This document shows positions 53,763 through 63,227 of a stretch of 64,000 nt of DNA, piece after piece; positions within the stretch are counted from its first letter, which is position 1, and each line of letters begins with the position of its first letter. Source of the stretch: Pyropia haitanensis. Its lineage: Eukaryota; Rhodophyta; Bangiophyceae; Bangiales; Bangiaceae. The translations under genes were made by a program, and so were the position numbers. The DNA is taken from the NCBI GenBank assembly GCA_008729055.1, contig SDUX01000004.1:4294559-4358558 (forward strand), read 5' to 3'. The notes beneath the pieces were generated by a model that was not told the origin of the DNA, searched no databases, and worked only from the letters and a program-made list of their open reading frames with translations.

Positions 53763-54452
53763 ATGTTGACGCCGTCGCTGCCGCCGCCGCTGCCCCTTCC
53801 TCCACCCGCGTCGGCGCCCGTGGCGGTGCCGTTGCGGCCGGCGTTGTGGGCGGCAGCCGGCGCCTGGGCGCCCGCCTGTGCTTCTGACGGCGGTGGCGGC
53901 GGTGGTGGCAGCGGCGGCGGCGGCGGAGGCGGCAGCGGCGGCGGCAGCAGCAGCAGCAGCAGCAACGGCAGCGGCGGCGGCAGCGACGCGGAGCCGCCGA
54001 GCGACAGCAGCGGCAGCGTCTCTGCGGACGCCGACGCTGACGCGGACGCGTACGTGAACGATGGGTGCGGTGGCGGTGGCGACGGCAAGGGCGGCACGGG
54101 CGGCGGCGGGGACGCCAAGGCGCGGGCGGCGGCGCCCACGGGGGCGGTGCCGTTTGTGTCTGGCGAGTCCCCCGTGACCCCCGAGGCGGGGTGGGTCGAG
54201 GCCGCGTTTGGCGCCGCCACCCGCCGCCCGCACAAGCCGCGGCGCCTGCCGCCGCCCGCACGGGCAGCGGTGGCGGCCAAGGCTGTGGAGGCGGCGCCGG
54301 CGCTGCCGCCACCGCCGGCGACACCGTCGGCCAAGGCGTCGGCGACAGCAGCGGCCGCGGCGCTGCCGCCAATGCGGCCGCGCCGCCCCGACACGCGGCG
54401 GTCGCGGAGTGAATTTACCCGCCGCCTGCTGCTGTCGTCCATGGGGTGGTAG
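53763..54452 (+). CDS. Gly/Ser-rich hypothetical protein with basic C-terminal motif
   Basis: The ATG at 53763 is in a ccaccATG context and opens a 229-residue frame. Residues 1-45 are hydrophobic and Pro-rich. Residues 50-85 are Gly/Ser runs, followed by an acidic Asp/Ala repeat (DADADADAYVNDG). Residues about 130-160 include GAVPFVSGESPVTPEAGWVE, a less biased segment. The end, RRPDTRRSRSEFTRRLLLSSMGW, is basic and non-repetitive and looks like a conserved short linear motif. I recognise no family. The mixed composition and Kozak context support real coding. It could encode an intrinsically disordered regulator. Confidence 0.5.
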   Translation: MLTPSLPPPLPLPPPASAPVAVPLRPALWAAAGAWAPACASDGGGGGGGSGGGGGGGSGGGSSSSSSNGSGGGSDAEPPSDSSGSVSADADADADAYVNDGCGGGGDGKGGTGGGGDAKARAAAPTGAVPFVSGESPVTPEAGWVEAAFGAATRRPHKPRRLPPPARAAVAAKAVEAAPALPPPPATPSAKASATAAAAALPPMRPRRPDTRRSRSEFTRRLLLSSMGW

Positions 54453-55012
54453 GACTCTGTCTTGTGGGCGGGGGGGGGCAGAAGCGAGGAGGGGAACGCG
54501 GCCGCACGGCTGGGAGGCGTCTCGACCAAGAGTTGGCCTCATCAGGTTGGTGCGAGCCGATGAGGGGTGGGCGCTTTTTTTGGTGGCGTGCGCCGTCCTA
54601 TTATTTTTTTTTTGATGGGGAGTGGTTTTTTTTGCCGGTGATGGTGGAAAGGGACTGCCTGGGTGCGTTTTGGGGGGCGACGGCGGGGGGTTCCCTCGTG
54701 TGGGGAGCCCCGGCACCCCGGCTGTGCTTGCTTTGCTTGTGTCTGCTTGTCCAAAGTTCTGTTCCTCGGATTCTGCCTACCTCTGGTGCCTTGCGCTCCG
54801 CAGCCGATGCGTCGAGCTGCCCCCGCCCTTGGTTGGTCTGTATGCGAGCTGAGGCAGGTGCCCGTACCCCGTAGCGCCTGTGGGAGGCGGGCCGCGGTGG
54901 AGAGGCGCAGCAGCAGCAGCAGCGGGGTGGCCACCCCACCCAGCCGTCTGGTTGCGCCAAACGTCGTCTGACCGCCGCGTCCCCTCCCACCCCCAGTACT
55001 GCTGGGCGTCGG
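54453..55012. other. Intergenic, 3' flanks of two convergent genes
   Basis: Between the hypothetical gene and the lipoate ligase, which converge here. It contains T runs near 54600-54640 and a (GCA/AGC)n trinucleotide tract near 54907-54921. The open frame of the lipoate ligase continues through this region only if the frame shift near 55117 is ignored. Confidence 0.5.
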
Positions 55013-56124
55013 TCACCATTGGAGCTTTGGGAGACCCTTGACGCGTGCCATGTCCACCAGCCCCCCCCCCCGCTGGCGCACGCCCACCCCCGCGTCGCCC
55101 GCGAGCACGTCGGCCACCCCCCCCCCCCAGGGGCCAAGCCCACCGACGCCAGCGCCGCCACAAACGCGCGGCTGCCATAGATGGTGCCCACCGCGGCGGG
55201 CACACCGCCCGGCACACCCTCCACTGCCTGGACGAGCGCCCCCTTGGCGACGCGGACGGTCAGGGCGCGGCGCGCTCCCTCAGTGACGCCCGCCCCCCTC
55301 GCGGACCCCCCGCCCGGGCCCGCCGCCACCGACGCGTCGGTGGTCACCACAAACGGGGGCGTCTCGCCGACCACCCACGCCCACCTCTGCAGGGCGGCCA
55401 CCTCGTCTGCAAGCACGGCTGCCCAGCCGCCCACCGGCGTCCAGCCGTCGTGGACAACCACCCCCCGGCCGCCCCCCCCGCCAAGCTCCTCACTCGCCGC
55501 GTACGCGTCGGCCACCACCCCCTCCACCGCCCCCGCCGGCGCCGCGGCCGCGTCCCAGTCGCCCAGGTTCCCCACCGCAGCCGCCCGCACGCTGGCGGTC
55601 CCCCCCGCGGCGACCCCGTCGCCCGGCACAATCGCCGCCTCGAGCGCCGCCAGGTCCGCCGCCACCAGCAGCGTCCCGTGGTGCAGCGCCCGCGCGGCGG
55701 TCAGCCGGTACGCGGCGCCCGACACCTTGGCACCCGCGACGGACAGGTCGCCCCGGTCCCCCACCGCCACAGCGTCTGGGAGACGGTACGCCCCCGACAG
55801 GGCGGCGGCGACCAGGCGGCCGCCGCCCAGGCGGCTGTGCGCGGTGCGGCTGGTGAGGAAGGCGTAGTTGACATTCCCGCGGTCGTGGTAGACGGTGCCG
55901 CCGCCCGACCGGCGACGGGCGAGGGCGGCGCCGGGCGGGGGGACGCGCGACTCGGCCCACGGGTTTTGGGTGCGGCCGAGGACGACGGCGGGGGCGTTGC
56001 GGTAGAGCAGCAGCGCTCGGGCCGGGCCCGCGTGGAGGAGCAGCTCCTCGGTGGCGAGGTTGGTGAACACGCAAGTGGAGTGGAGGTGGAAGATGTGGGC
56101 GGGGGGGTGGGGAAGGCGCGGCAT
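55013..56124 (-). CDS. lplA: Lipoate-protein ligase A (frame shift in a C/G run near the C-terminus)
   Basis: The start at 56124 gives MPRLPHPPAHIFHLHSTCVF followed by NLATEELLL, and the family motifs GRTQNPWAE (about 50-58), RRSGGGTVYHD (71-81) and AGAKVSGAAYR with the catalytic Lys at 133, then HHGTLLV. The enzyme activates lipoate with ATP and attaches it to lipoyl domains of E2 and H proteins. The annotated frame would read on to 54601. At the 12-base run 55117-55128, adding one base gives a sensible family-like tail (VADVLAGDAGVGV, then LVDMARVKGLPKLQW) and a stop at 55013. I therefore take 55013 as the true end and the run as one base short. An in-frame extension upstream to 56328 exists but is not family-like. 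It is divergent from the MtnB gene, with 494 bases between their starts. Confidence 0.87.
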
Positions 56125-56617
56125 CGCGCGGGGTCGCACCAGTCCGCGGAGGGGGGGGGGGGGGGGGGGGGCGATGGGACGATGCTTGGAGAAGCTGCAC
56201 ACTGACAGGGTTGGGCCAGAGTTGCCCGAGGACGAGGACCTCGACGTCGACCATCCGAACCATCCTTGATCCCTCTTGACCTCGTAATTGTGGTATTTTA
56301 TTTTTGTTTTGCTTGCATTCGGGCACAAAGTACCTGAACCTCAGCCAGCTCACGTCACCGTCCGCCGTCTCTCGGCCACGCTCGTACGCAACGTACTGGA
56401 TGCCTTCGTTGCGCGGGCCACCGAGGCTGCAGTTCAGACTCTGGTGTCCTCCTCCTGACCAGCTCCTGGCTGCTTGCTGCGTCTGCAGACGTACGTGCCC
56501 CCCGCTGCTTCCTTCCGGCCAGCAGGCTCTCGACGTGTATCCCACCTCCTTCTCCACGTCGTCTCTTCCCCGCTCTCCGACACTCGGCCGGCTGGCCTCG
56601 ACCTCCCCCGCGGAGCC
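56125..56617. promoter_or_regulatory. Shared intergenic region between divergent lipoate ligase and MtnB genes
   Basis: The 493 bases between two divergent start codons must contain both promoters. The middle (about 56285-56330) is T-rich (TGGTATTTTATTTTTG). The side toward MtnB becomes C/T-rich, as in the leader of the GMC gene. I cannot place a specific core element. Confidence 0.4.
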
Positions 56618-57418
56618 ATGGCCCCCACCCCTACCCCCAGCTCCGCAGAGGTGGCCGCCGCCGACGCCCACTTCCGTTCCCTGGTGTGCGAGCTGTGCGC
56701 GCAGCTGTTCACGACGGGCGCCGCGACCGGCACGGGCGGCGGCATGTGCGTCCTCGAGGGCGGCCGCCTGTACGTGGCGCCATCTGGGGTGCCCAAGGAG
56801 CGCATCGCCCCCGCCGACGTCTTTGTCGTCTCCCCCGCCGACGCGTACGCGGTGGTCGTGCCGCCCGCGTCACGTGGCCTCTCCCTGTCGGCCTGCCTGC
56901 CGCTCTTTGCGCTCGCGATTGAGCGCCGCGGCGCGGGCGCGGTCGTGCACTCGCACTCGGTGACGGCGGTGATGGCGGGCCTGCTCGCCGTCCGACCGGT
57001 GGGGGACGCCGACGGCGGCGTGCGCGGCGGCGTCACAGAGGTGTTCCAAGTCAGCCACCTGGAGATGCTCAAGGGCCTCTGGTGGGGCGGCCGCGACGCG
57101 GCCGCTAACGCGCGCCTCGCCGCGGGGGGGGGGCGGAAGCCGCCGGGCGGGCGCCACGGCCGGTGCGGCTATGAGGACACGCTCACCATTCCCGTTATCC
57201 GCAACACACCGTACGAGTCGCAGCTGGTGACGAGCATGGCCGACGCCATGGACGCCTACCCAGACGCGCCCGCCGTCATGGTCAAGCGGCACGGCGTGTA
57301 CGTGTGGGGGGGGGGGTGGGCGGCGGCCAAGGGGGCCAACGAGTGCCTCGAGTTCCTCTTTGAGGTGGCCATGCGCATGCAGGCGGCGGGGATGGACCTG
57401 GTTGGGGGGGACAAGTGA
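56618..57418 (+). CDS. mtnB: Methylthioribulose-1-phosphate dehydratase (class II aldolase fold)
   Basis: The ATG at 56618 (gccATGg) gives 266 residues, normal for this enzyme. Visible motifs: FRSLVCELCAQLF at the start, GTGGGMCV (substrate phosphate region), the APSGVPKERI strand, and zinc ligands HSHS in VVHSHSVTAVMAG. Next come VSHLEMLKG with the catalytic Glu candidate, TIPVIRNTPYE, and the third zinc His in VKRHGVYVWG. The enzyme dehydrates 5-methylthioribulose-1-phosphate in the methionine salvage pathway in the cytosol. No transit peptide is seen. An Arg/Gly-rich loop at about 165-185 is a local insertion. A possible AATAAA lies at 57721. Confidence 0.93.
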   Translation: MAPTPTPSSAEVAAADAHFRSLVCELCAQLFTTGAATGTGGGMCVLEGGRLYVAPSGVPKERIAPADVFVVSPADAYAVVVPPASRGLSLSACLPLFALAIERRGAGAVVHSHSVTAVMAGLLAVRPVGDADGGVRGGVTEVFQVSHLEMLKGLWWGGRDAAANARLAAGGGRKPPGGRHGRCGYEDTLTIPVIRNTPYESQLVTSMADAMDAYPDAPAVMVKRHGVYVWGGGWAAAKGANECLEFLFEVAMRMQAAGMDLVGGDK

Positions 57419-57720
57419 GGCGGCGCGCTGGGATCTGCACTGCACCACACATGTCCACTGCCCCAAGCCGGTTGTGCAACCCTTGCGGTGGGTCCACGAG
57501 GGGGCCGCCTTCCAGCTGCCTCACGAGCCCAGAGCGAGACGCAGAGAGATACTCCAAGCGCCCCATGTTTTCGAACCAGCTCGTCATAGACGTTTGGGCG
57601 CGCCACAGTGGGGGCACTTGTGCAGCCAAATCGAGGGTGACTCCCACCGCCCTGAACGCGAAGGAATGGCAGACGGAGGTGACTGGTACAAGAAAAACGG
57701 CTCCTAGTAGAGTCCAACAA

Positions 57721-57726
57721 AATAAA
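57721..57726 (+). promoter_or_regulatory. Candidate polyadenylation signal AATAAA after MtnB
   Basis: AATAAA lies 303 bases downstream of the MtnB stop codon on the same strand, in a locally A-rich segment. The neighbouring ACT gene ends on the opposite strand about 220 bases further on. Confidence 0.4.
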
Positions 57727-57943
57727 CATACACGAGCCACGAGCGAATGGTGGCCACATTAACGCACACCGTGCTTGCCGGGGCATCGATAGGCATGTCA
57801 TCTACGGAACCACAGTCCCAACCGGCGGCACCTGCCGGAACAAAACGAGGAAGGAAAGAAAAGGGGCTGGGGGTTGGCGGGCGGCCACTCAGGTGGGACC
57901 GCCCGACCGGAAGAACGCTTCGTGGGCAACCACAGCGGGATGT

Positions 57944-59051
57944 CTAGTACGAATCCTGTACGATGGGGGAGCCGGTAACAGGATGAAGAGTGCCAGTGAC
58001 AAACAAGAGGAGGACGTGCGGAACGTGTCAGAAGAGCCGTCGATGAACATGCAAAGGCAACCGAACAGAACACACAGTGACCCCGCCAGTGTCCGTGTGC
58101 CAGAGACACCCGCCACCCCTCCCTCGGAGCTGCCCCTTGACACCCCCCAAGGGACCGCAAACGTACGTCGTCCAGGCCTGGCGAGGTGATCATGAAGAAG
58201 ATGTTATTCCGCAGCTCCTCCTTCACGCCCTCCTCCACCTGCTTGCCGTTGCGCCCCGTCAGGTGATACACGTCGTGGCGAAACACGCCCTCGTCATTGT
58301 ACGACGACATAGCCGCAAAGCGCACATTGAGGTCGAGGTAGCCAAAGTTCTGCAGCACCCGCGACACCAGGTTGGGCGCGTCGGGCGCGTTGATGGTCAA
58401 GGTCGTGTAGTCTGGGCTCGCCCCATTGTCAGCGAGCACCGACACCCCCCGGGTGTGGTCCACATACACCGACGCGGGCGCCACGCGCGGGTCCGCGCTG
58501 GCCTTCTCACCCGGCGCCGGCGCGTCGCCGTTAGCACGCAGGTTCCGCGCCCGCGCCTGGGACTGGCTCGACGACGACGGCTCCTCGTTGAGCACCGCCA
58601 TCACCTGTCGCCGCACCGTGTTGACATCCTCCGACCGGAGCTTCTTGTCCCCCCGGACGACCGTAAACACGTCATTGACCATCCCATCGTCGCGCGTCGA
58701 CACCGCCGCCCGCAGCACCGTGACGCCGCACGAGTTGAGCGCCGCGGTGAGGGCGTCGAGGAGACCCGGCCGGTCATTGCCCGTGACGGTCAGGCGGGTG
58801 GCCTTGCCATCGTCCTGCTCATTGTCAAAAGTCACCCCCGCCGCGTGCTTCTCCGCCTCGGCGTGGCGGGCGGCGGCGGCGGCGGCGGCCTCGCCGGCGG
58901 CCTGTGTCGTCGAGGGCGTGTCGGTCGTGGTCATCCGCACGCCACCGCGGCCGACCGCCGATGCGGGAGCCGCCACTCGGCGGGCACCGCACAGCGGTGG
59001 GCGGCCGACTGACGCCGCCCGCAGTGGCACGATACCACTGACAAACGCCAT
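57944..59051 (-). CDS. Plastid-targeted double-ACT-domain protein with a short last exon
   Basis: The start at 59051 (MAFVSGIVPLRAASVGRPP) begins a plastid transit peptide that ends at VRM (38-40), the same motif as in the GMC protein. The first ACT domain starts near residue 85 (RLTVTGNDRPGLLDALTAAL). A second starts near 205 (YTTLTINAPDAPNLVSRVLQ). This two-domain layout is like the plant plastid ACR11/ACR12 proteins, which interact with plastid amino-acid enzymes; that role is inference by analogy. After ITSPGLDD the frame could read on to 57798, but the continuation is Ser/Arg/Pro-rich and unrelated. A donor GTACGT at 58166 and an acceptor CAG before 57955 give a 211-base intron and a last exon encoding only Asp-Ser-Tyr-stop. 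Proposed exons: 59051-58167 and 57955-57944. Confidence 0.8.
57956..58166 (-). other. Predicted intron in the ACT-domain gene
   Basis: Donor GAC|GTACGT, with the same six intron bases as the kinase intron, and acceptor TACAG|GATTCG. Phase 0, 211 bases, T/C-rich over much of its length. Homology cannot confirm the tiny last exon, so this is less certain than the kinase intron. Confidence 0.5.
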
Positions 59052-61370
59052 GGCTGCGGCTGGAGGTCACGGGCCGTAGGTCGGAGCTGACAGGCGGGCG
59101 GTCGGGGGAGAGCGGGAGGGCCAGGCGCGGTGGACAGCGGTGGCAGCAGTGAATGCCGTAGGAGAGCGGAAGGGAGGCCTCAGGTGGCGGCTGCAGTGAC
59201 GACGGCGAGCGCACGCCCGTGAAAGAAAAAACAAACAGAAACCAGGCACGGCGGAGATTGGCTCTCAGCAGCCGCGTAGGACCCATCGCCGGCGGCCGCC
59301 GCCGCCCCATGCTCACGCAGTCGCGGATCTGGCGCGACCGCGGCGCGAGGATGGCCGCGCTCGGCCGACCAATGAGAATGCACGCCGCGCATTGCATGTG
59401 CGTCAGGCTCCACCTGCATTGGTCGCCTTGACAGAATCCATCAAAGACTTGTTTACCAATCGTTTGGGAATCTTGGGCAGTGCAGCACGTAGTTCTATCC
59501 TCATTTGGTTTCCATCGATCGGAGTGCCGCACCGGGACTTTTCATATTTTCATTCGATGATGTCTTGTGCCTCATCGACACATGATGCAATGAGTCATCC
59601 GAATGCGGACAACGGCTGCCGCCTCTTGGCGGGGCACCCACGGGACCACAGACACTTCGAAACGCTGCGGCGATGACAAACCTCGCGCGCTACATGGTAG
59701 TCTTATGTCGTGGCGCGACAGCCGAGGTGCGTGGCGGACACTCGGCCATACGCGCGCACCGTCTGACAGCGCCGCCCACGCGTCACCCCTTGGCCGGATT
59801 TGCTCCTCTTTGCAGAGATATGCACGGACCCACTGGCGGAGCTCGCCAGCACCAATTCCGCGCACCACCCGAAAGGTGCGGATCGGCCTGGGGAGCATCC
59901 CCTTCGCACCACCACCCGAAGCCATTACGATGAGCCGCTCATTCAAGAGGGGGGATCAAAACACACCGGATAACTTAGTGCAGCGTGGGGCGCATCCCGG
60001 CGATGCAACCGCCTCTACGCCGCACGTCGCCACCGGCGCCAACCGTGATGGCCCAATGGGCGGCCTTCATTGAGGGTTTGTCAGCCGTCGGTCCCGCACG
60101 AAGGTAAGGGGAGAAGGCTCAGGAGCAAGGACGCCGCCAGCGAGCCCCGCTCGATGCTCCCGGCCGCCTTGCACCAGTTGCCTCCAGCCAGTCCCCCGCT
60201 CGAAGGGAAGCCCGACTTCCTCTGGGTGCCTCTCGACGTGTAGCTGCCACGCAATCCACGGCAGGCCGAGGACGCCGTTAACGTCCGAATGGAAAGATAT
60301 GTAGCTGAACGGGAGGCTGTTGATGGCCACGCTTCTTGTCGCCCATCCACCCACGCGCCTCATCTCTCGCCTTGCCAAGCACGGCCTTCCGCCGGACACG
60401 CGGGTGCCGGTGTTGCAACCCACCCCGGCGCCCTCTGTGATTGGTATTGACGGACGCCTGCGCACGCACCAGTGGGGCCCGAGTGGAGGGCCCCTGGCAT
60501 GGTGTGCGTGCCGCGGCTCACCCCGTGGGACGGATGGTGCCGCCTTGGGGCCCCTCTCAAAGTCGTGTTGCAGCGGGGTTTTCAATGGCTGAGGCAGGCG
60601 CCGCTCGTGAACAGAGACCGCCCGGCTGTGCTTGCTTTTCTGTCCCGCCACTGGAGCTGGGAAACCTCCTTGATGTCAACGCGTCTATGCGTACCGGGGG
60701 TCTTGAGCCTGGTTCGTTTACACTGTGTGAATGGATGCAGCGCAGCGGCGACTGGGTAGAACAGTGGAGAGGGTCAGCGTTTTTGATTTGTTCCGAGGGG
60801 ATCCACGTCGGCCGTCACTGAGGCGGTAGAAGCTGCTGGGGTGGGGCTCACAGACGTGCGAGGAACAACAGTACAAAACTCCAGAAAGAGAACAGGAGCA
60901 TGTTGATGCCTCCTATCGGCGCTCGCGGGGACCGTGGACTCGATCGCCCCCACATCAGACGCCCCCTCCTCTTGTGGCTCGTAGCGTTCTTCTTTTGTGT
61001 ACTCGCCGCATTGCACTGCAGTGGCCGCAGCTTCGGGCATCGCGCGCGATCCATGCTGCTACCAACAGCGACAAGCCGAGCTGCATCACAAAAAACGATA
61101 CAGGCCGGCTCTCACCAACGACGCGCACACCATGCCAGCTGATCGGGGTGCCCCCCCCCCCCCCGTCACGGCTGCCGGAAAGGAGAGAGCGCGTCGAGCT
61201 CAAAATGCCGCACCTACCCCCCTCCGCACCTCGGTACCCACCTCCACCTACCTATGGTGGGGCGCATCGGAGCCCGGGTCGTCCTCGGCGCAGCCCAGCT
61301 CCACCCTTTCTCCCCAGCCACCGCCGTCCCATCCTCTATCCCCCCCGAAATGACTCCCCCCTCTCGTTGT
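59052..61370. other. Intergenic stretch, mixed composition
   Basis: About 2.3 kb, fairly balanced in composition between 59400 and 61100. A minus-strand frame at 60067-60651 (194 codons) has a non-repetitive second half including FHSDVNGVLGLPWIAWQLHV, loosely like the region after retroelement proteases, but without an active-site motif. No gene is supported. Confidence 0.45.
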
Positions 61371-61972
61371 TCATGGAGATGCAGGGCTCTTGCGCTTCTT
61401 TCCCTTATCCCGCGGACGGGGCGTCTGGCAGCTCTTGCACGCCAGCTGCCGGATGTGGTTGAGCACCCCACAGTGGCGGCACTCGAGCATCACCCGCGAG
61501 TTGCGCCGCCGCACGGGCACAGGCGGAGCCGCCACCGCCACCGACGCCGCCACCGCTGCCGACGCCGTGGACCCCCCCGGCGTGGCCGCCGCGGCGGGCC
61601 CGCCCGGCCGCGTCGACGCGGAAAACGTCGACGCGGACACCTCGGCCGTCGCGCCGCCCCCACCCAGGGGGCCGGCACCAACGCCGCGGTGAGGGCTCCG
61701 CCCAGGGGGAGCATCCGCCGTTAGCTGGTGGCGAGCCGCGGCCGCCGCCGCCGCCGCCGCCGACTCGACCGGCCGGGCGGGCGGCGGGTGCCAACGTGCC
61801 GCTTCGGGCGGTAGCCACGCGGCGGGGGCGGCCCAGCCGGGGGCCGGCGAGGGTGGTGGCGCCGTCGCCGCCGCTGCCGGCGGTGGCGGGTCGTCCATGA
61901 CGACCGACCAAAAGTTTCGGCGGTCTGCCGCCGTCGCCGCGGGCGGCGGCAACAGAGACGCTCGTGACGGCA

Positions 61973-62010
<38 letters not shown>

Positions 62011-63227
62011 ACCGCCAGGGGTTGCGGCCGGAGTGGCGGGGGCGGCCGCGCCGCTGCCGCCACCGCCGCCGACCCCGGCGCGGCAGGCGGCAGAGAGAGG
62101 GGCCGGGGTGGGGGCGCCCGTGGCGGGGACGCCGCCCGCAGCTCGACGCCGCTGCCGCCGCCAGGTCGGGCGGCCGCCGCCACGCCTGGGGAATGGGACG
62201 CCCAGCGCTGCGCCGCTGCCGCGGCAGGGGACGGGGAGCGCCCCACTCCCAGCGGCGGCGGTGGCCGATGCAACGTCGGCTGGGCGCCGCCGCCGCGGCT
62301 GGCGCCGCCGTAACCGGCGGGCGGTGCCCCCCTCGGCGTGGAGCCGCCGCTGCCGCCGCTGCCGCCGCCAGTGGGCTCGCTGGTGGCGCGCCAGGGCCTC
62401 CTTCCCGGCCCGCACGGCGCCGCCCAGGGCACACGGGGCACCGTCCCCCCTCCCGCCCCCCGCACACGGACGCCCTCGGCAGGCTCAGCTGGCGGCGGCG
62501 ATGGCACCAGCCCCTCCCCCCTTGCTGCTGGCAGCCACAGCGGAGCGGGCGGCTGCAGCAGCGGGCCCCTACCGGCGGCCAGCGGCGGCGGCGCGACTGC
62601 CCGCGACGGCGGCGGCTGCGGCGGCTGCGGCGGTGGCTGCGGCGGCGGCTGCGGCGGCGGCTGCAGCAGCAGGCGCGGAAGGCCGCTACCCCCCCCACTC
62701 CCGGGCAGCCGCGAGTCCAATGGCGGCAGCCGGTGGGTGTGCAGCGGCTGCCGGCCGAGCCGCGTCAGCCCCATGGCCGTCAGGGTGTCTGCAGGGGCGG
62801 CAGCCAGGGGGTGCGAACGGGGGAGCGCGCCACCCACCGCCGCGGCCGCCGCCACAGCCGTGGCGGCGGCGGCCGGGCGGCTGTCGGGCACGGCGGACAG
62901 GGGGGAGGAGCCAAGCGCGGGCGCGCGGGGGGGGGGGGTGCCCCTCGGCCGGTGCGGGGAGGCAGAGGGGGAGGCGGCAACGGTGGTGGCGGCAGCGGCA
63001 GTGGAAGCGGCGGCGGCGGCGGCGGCGGCGGCGCGCGGCGCTGCCGCGGGGGAGCTGCTGACGGGTGCGGGGTACCACCGCGGCGGTGGCGGCTGCCGGC
63101 GTGGTGGCGGTGGGGGTGGGGGTGGTGGTGGCGGCGTTGGGGGGGGAGGGGGGGGTGGCGGCGATGGAGGGGGAGGGGGGGGTGGGGGAGGGGCGCCACC
63201 CGATGGTCTCCGATCCATGGCGCCCAT
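61371..63227 (-). CDS. Proline/alanine-rich protein with C-terminal RanBP2-type zinc finger
   Basis: The start at 63227 (MGAMDRRPSGGAPPP) gives about 618 residues. Most of the protein is Pro/Ala/Gly-rich and disordered, with short non-repetitive islands such as MGLTRLGRQPLHTHRLPPLD and ADRRNFWSVVMDD. Near the end is one zinc-finger-like unit, C-x2-C-x3-N-x6-C-x2-C (CRHCGVLNHIRQLACKSC), which fits the RanBP2-type pattern except that the usual Trp two residues before the first Cys is Leu. It is followed by a basic tail KGKKRK that could be a nuclear localisation signal. RanBP2-type fingers bind RNA or ubiquitin, but the target cannot be stated. The upstream open frame continues to 63962 but is composition-driven. 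Confidence 0.6.

Noticed and set aside
54601..55012. C-terminal extension of the lipoate ligase frame
   Set aside because: It follows a one-base frame error at 55117-55128. The alternative frame gives a family-like end and a natural stop at 55013.
60067..60651. Minus-strand frame with a segment recalling the post-protease part of Ty3-type retroelements
   Set aside because: The likeness (VLGLPWIAWQLHV) is short, there is no DTG/DSG active site and no reverse transcriptase nearby.
60900..61142. Short + strand frame with a hydrophobic segment (LLLWLVAFFFCVLAALHC)
   Set aside because: The opposite strand also gives a hydrophobic segment in the same place, there is no start context and no homologue is recalled.
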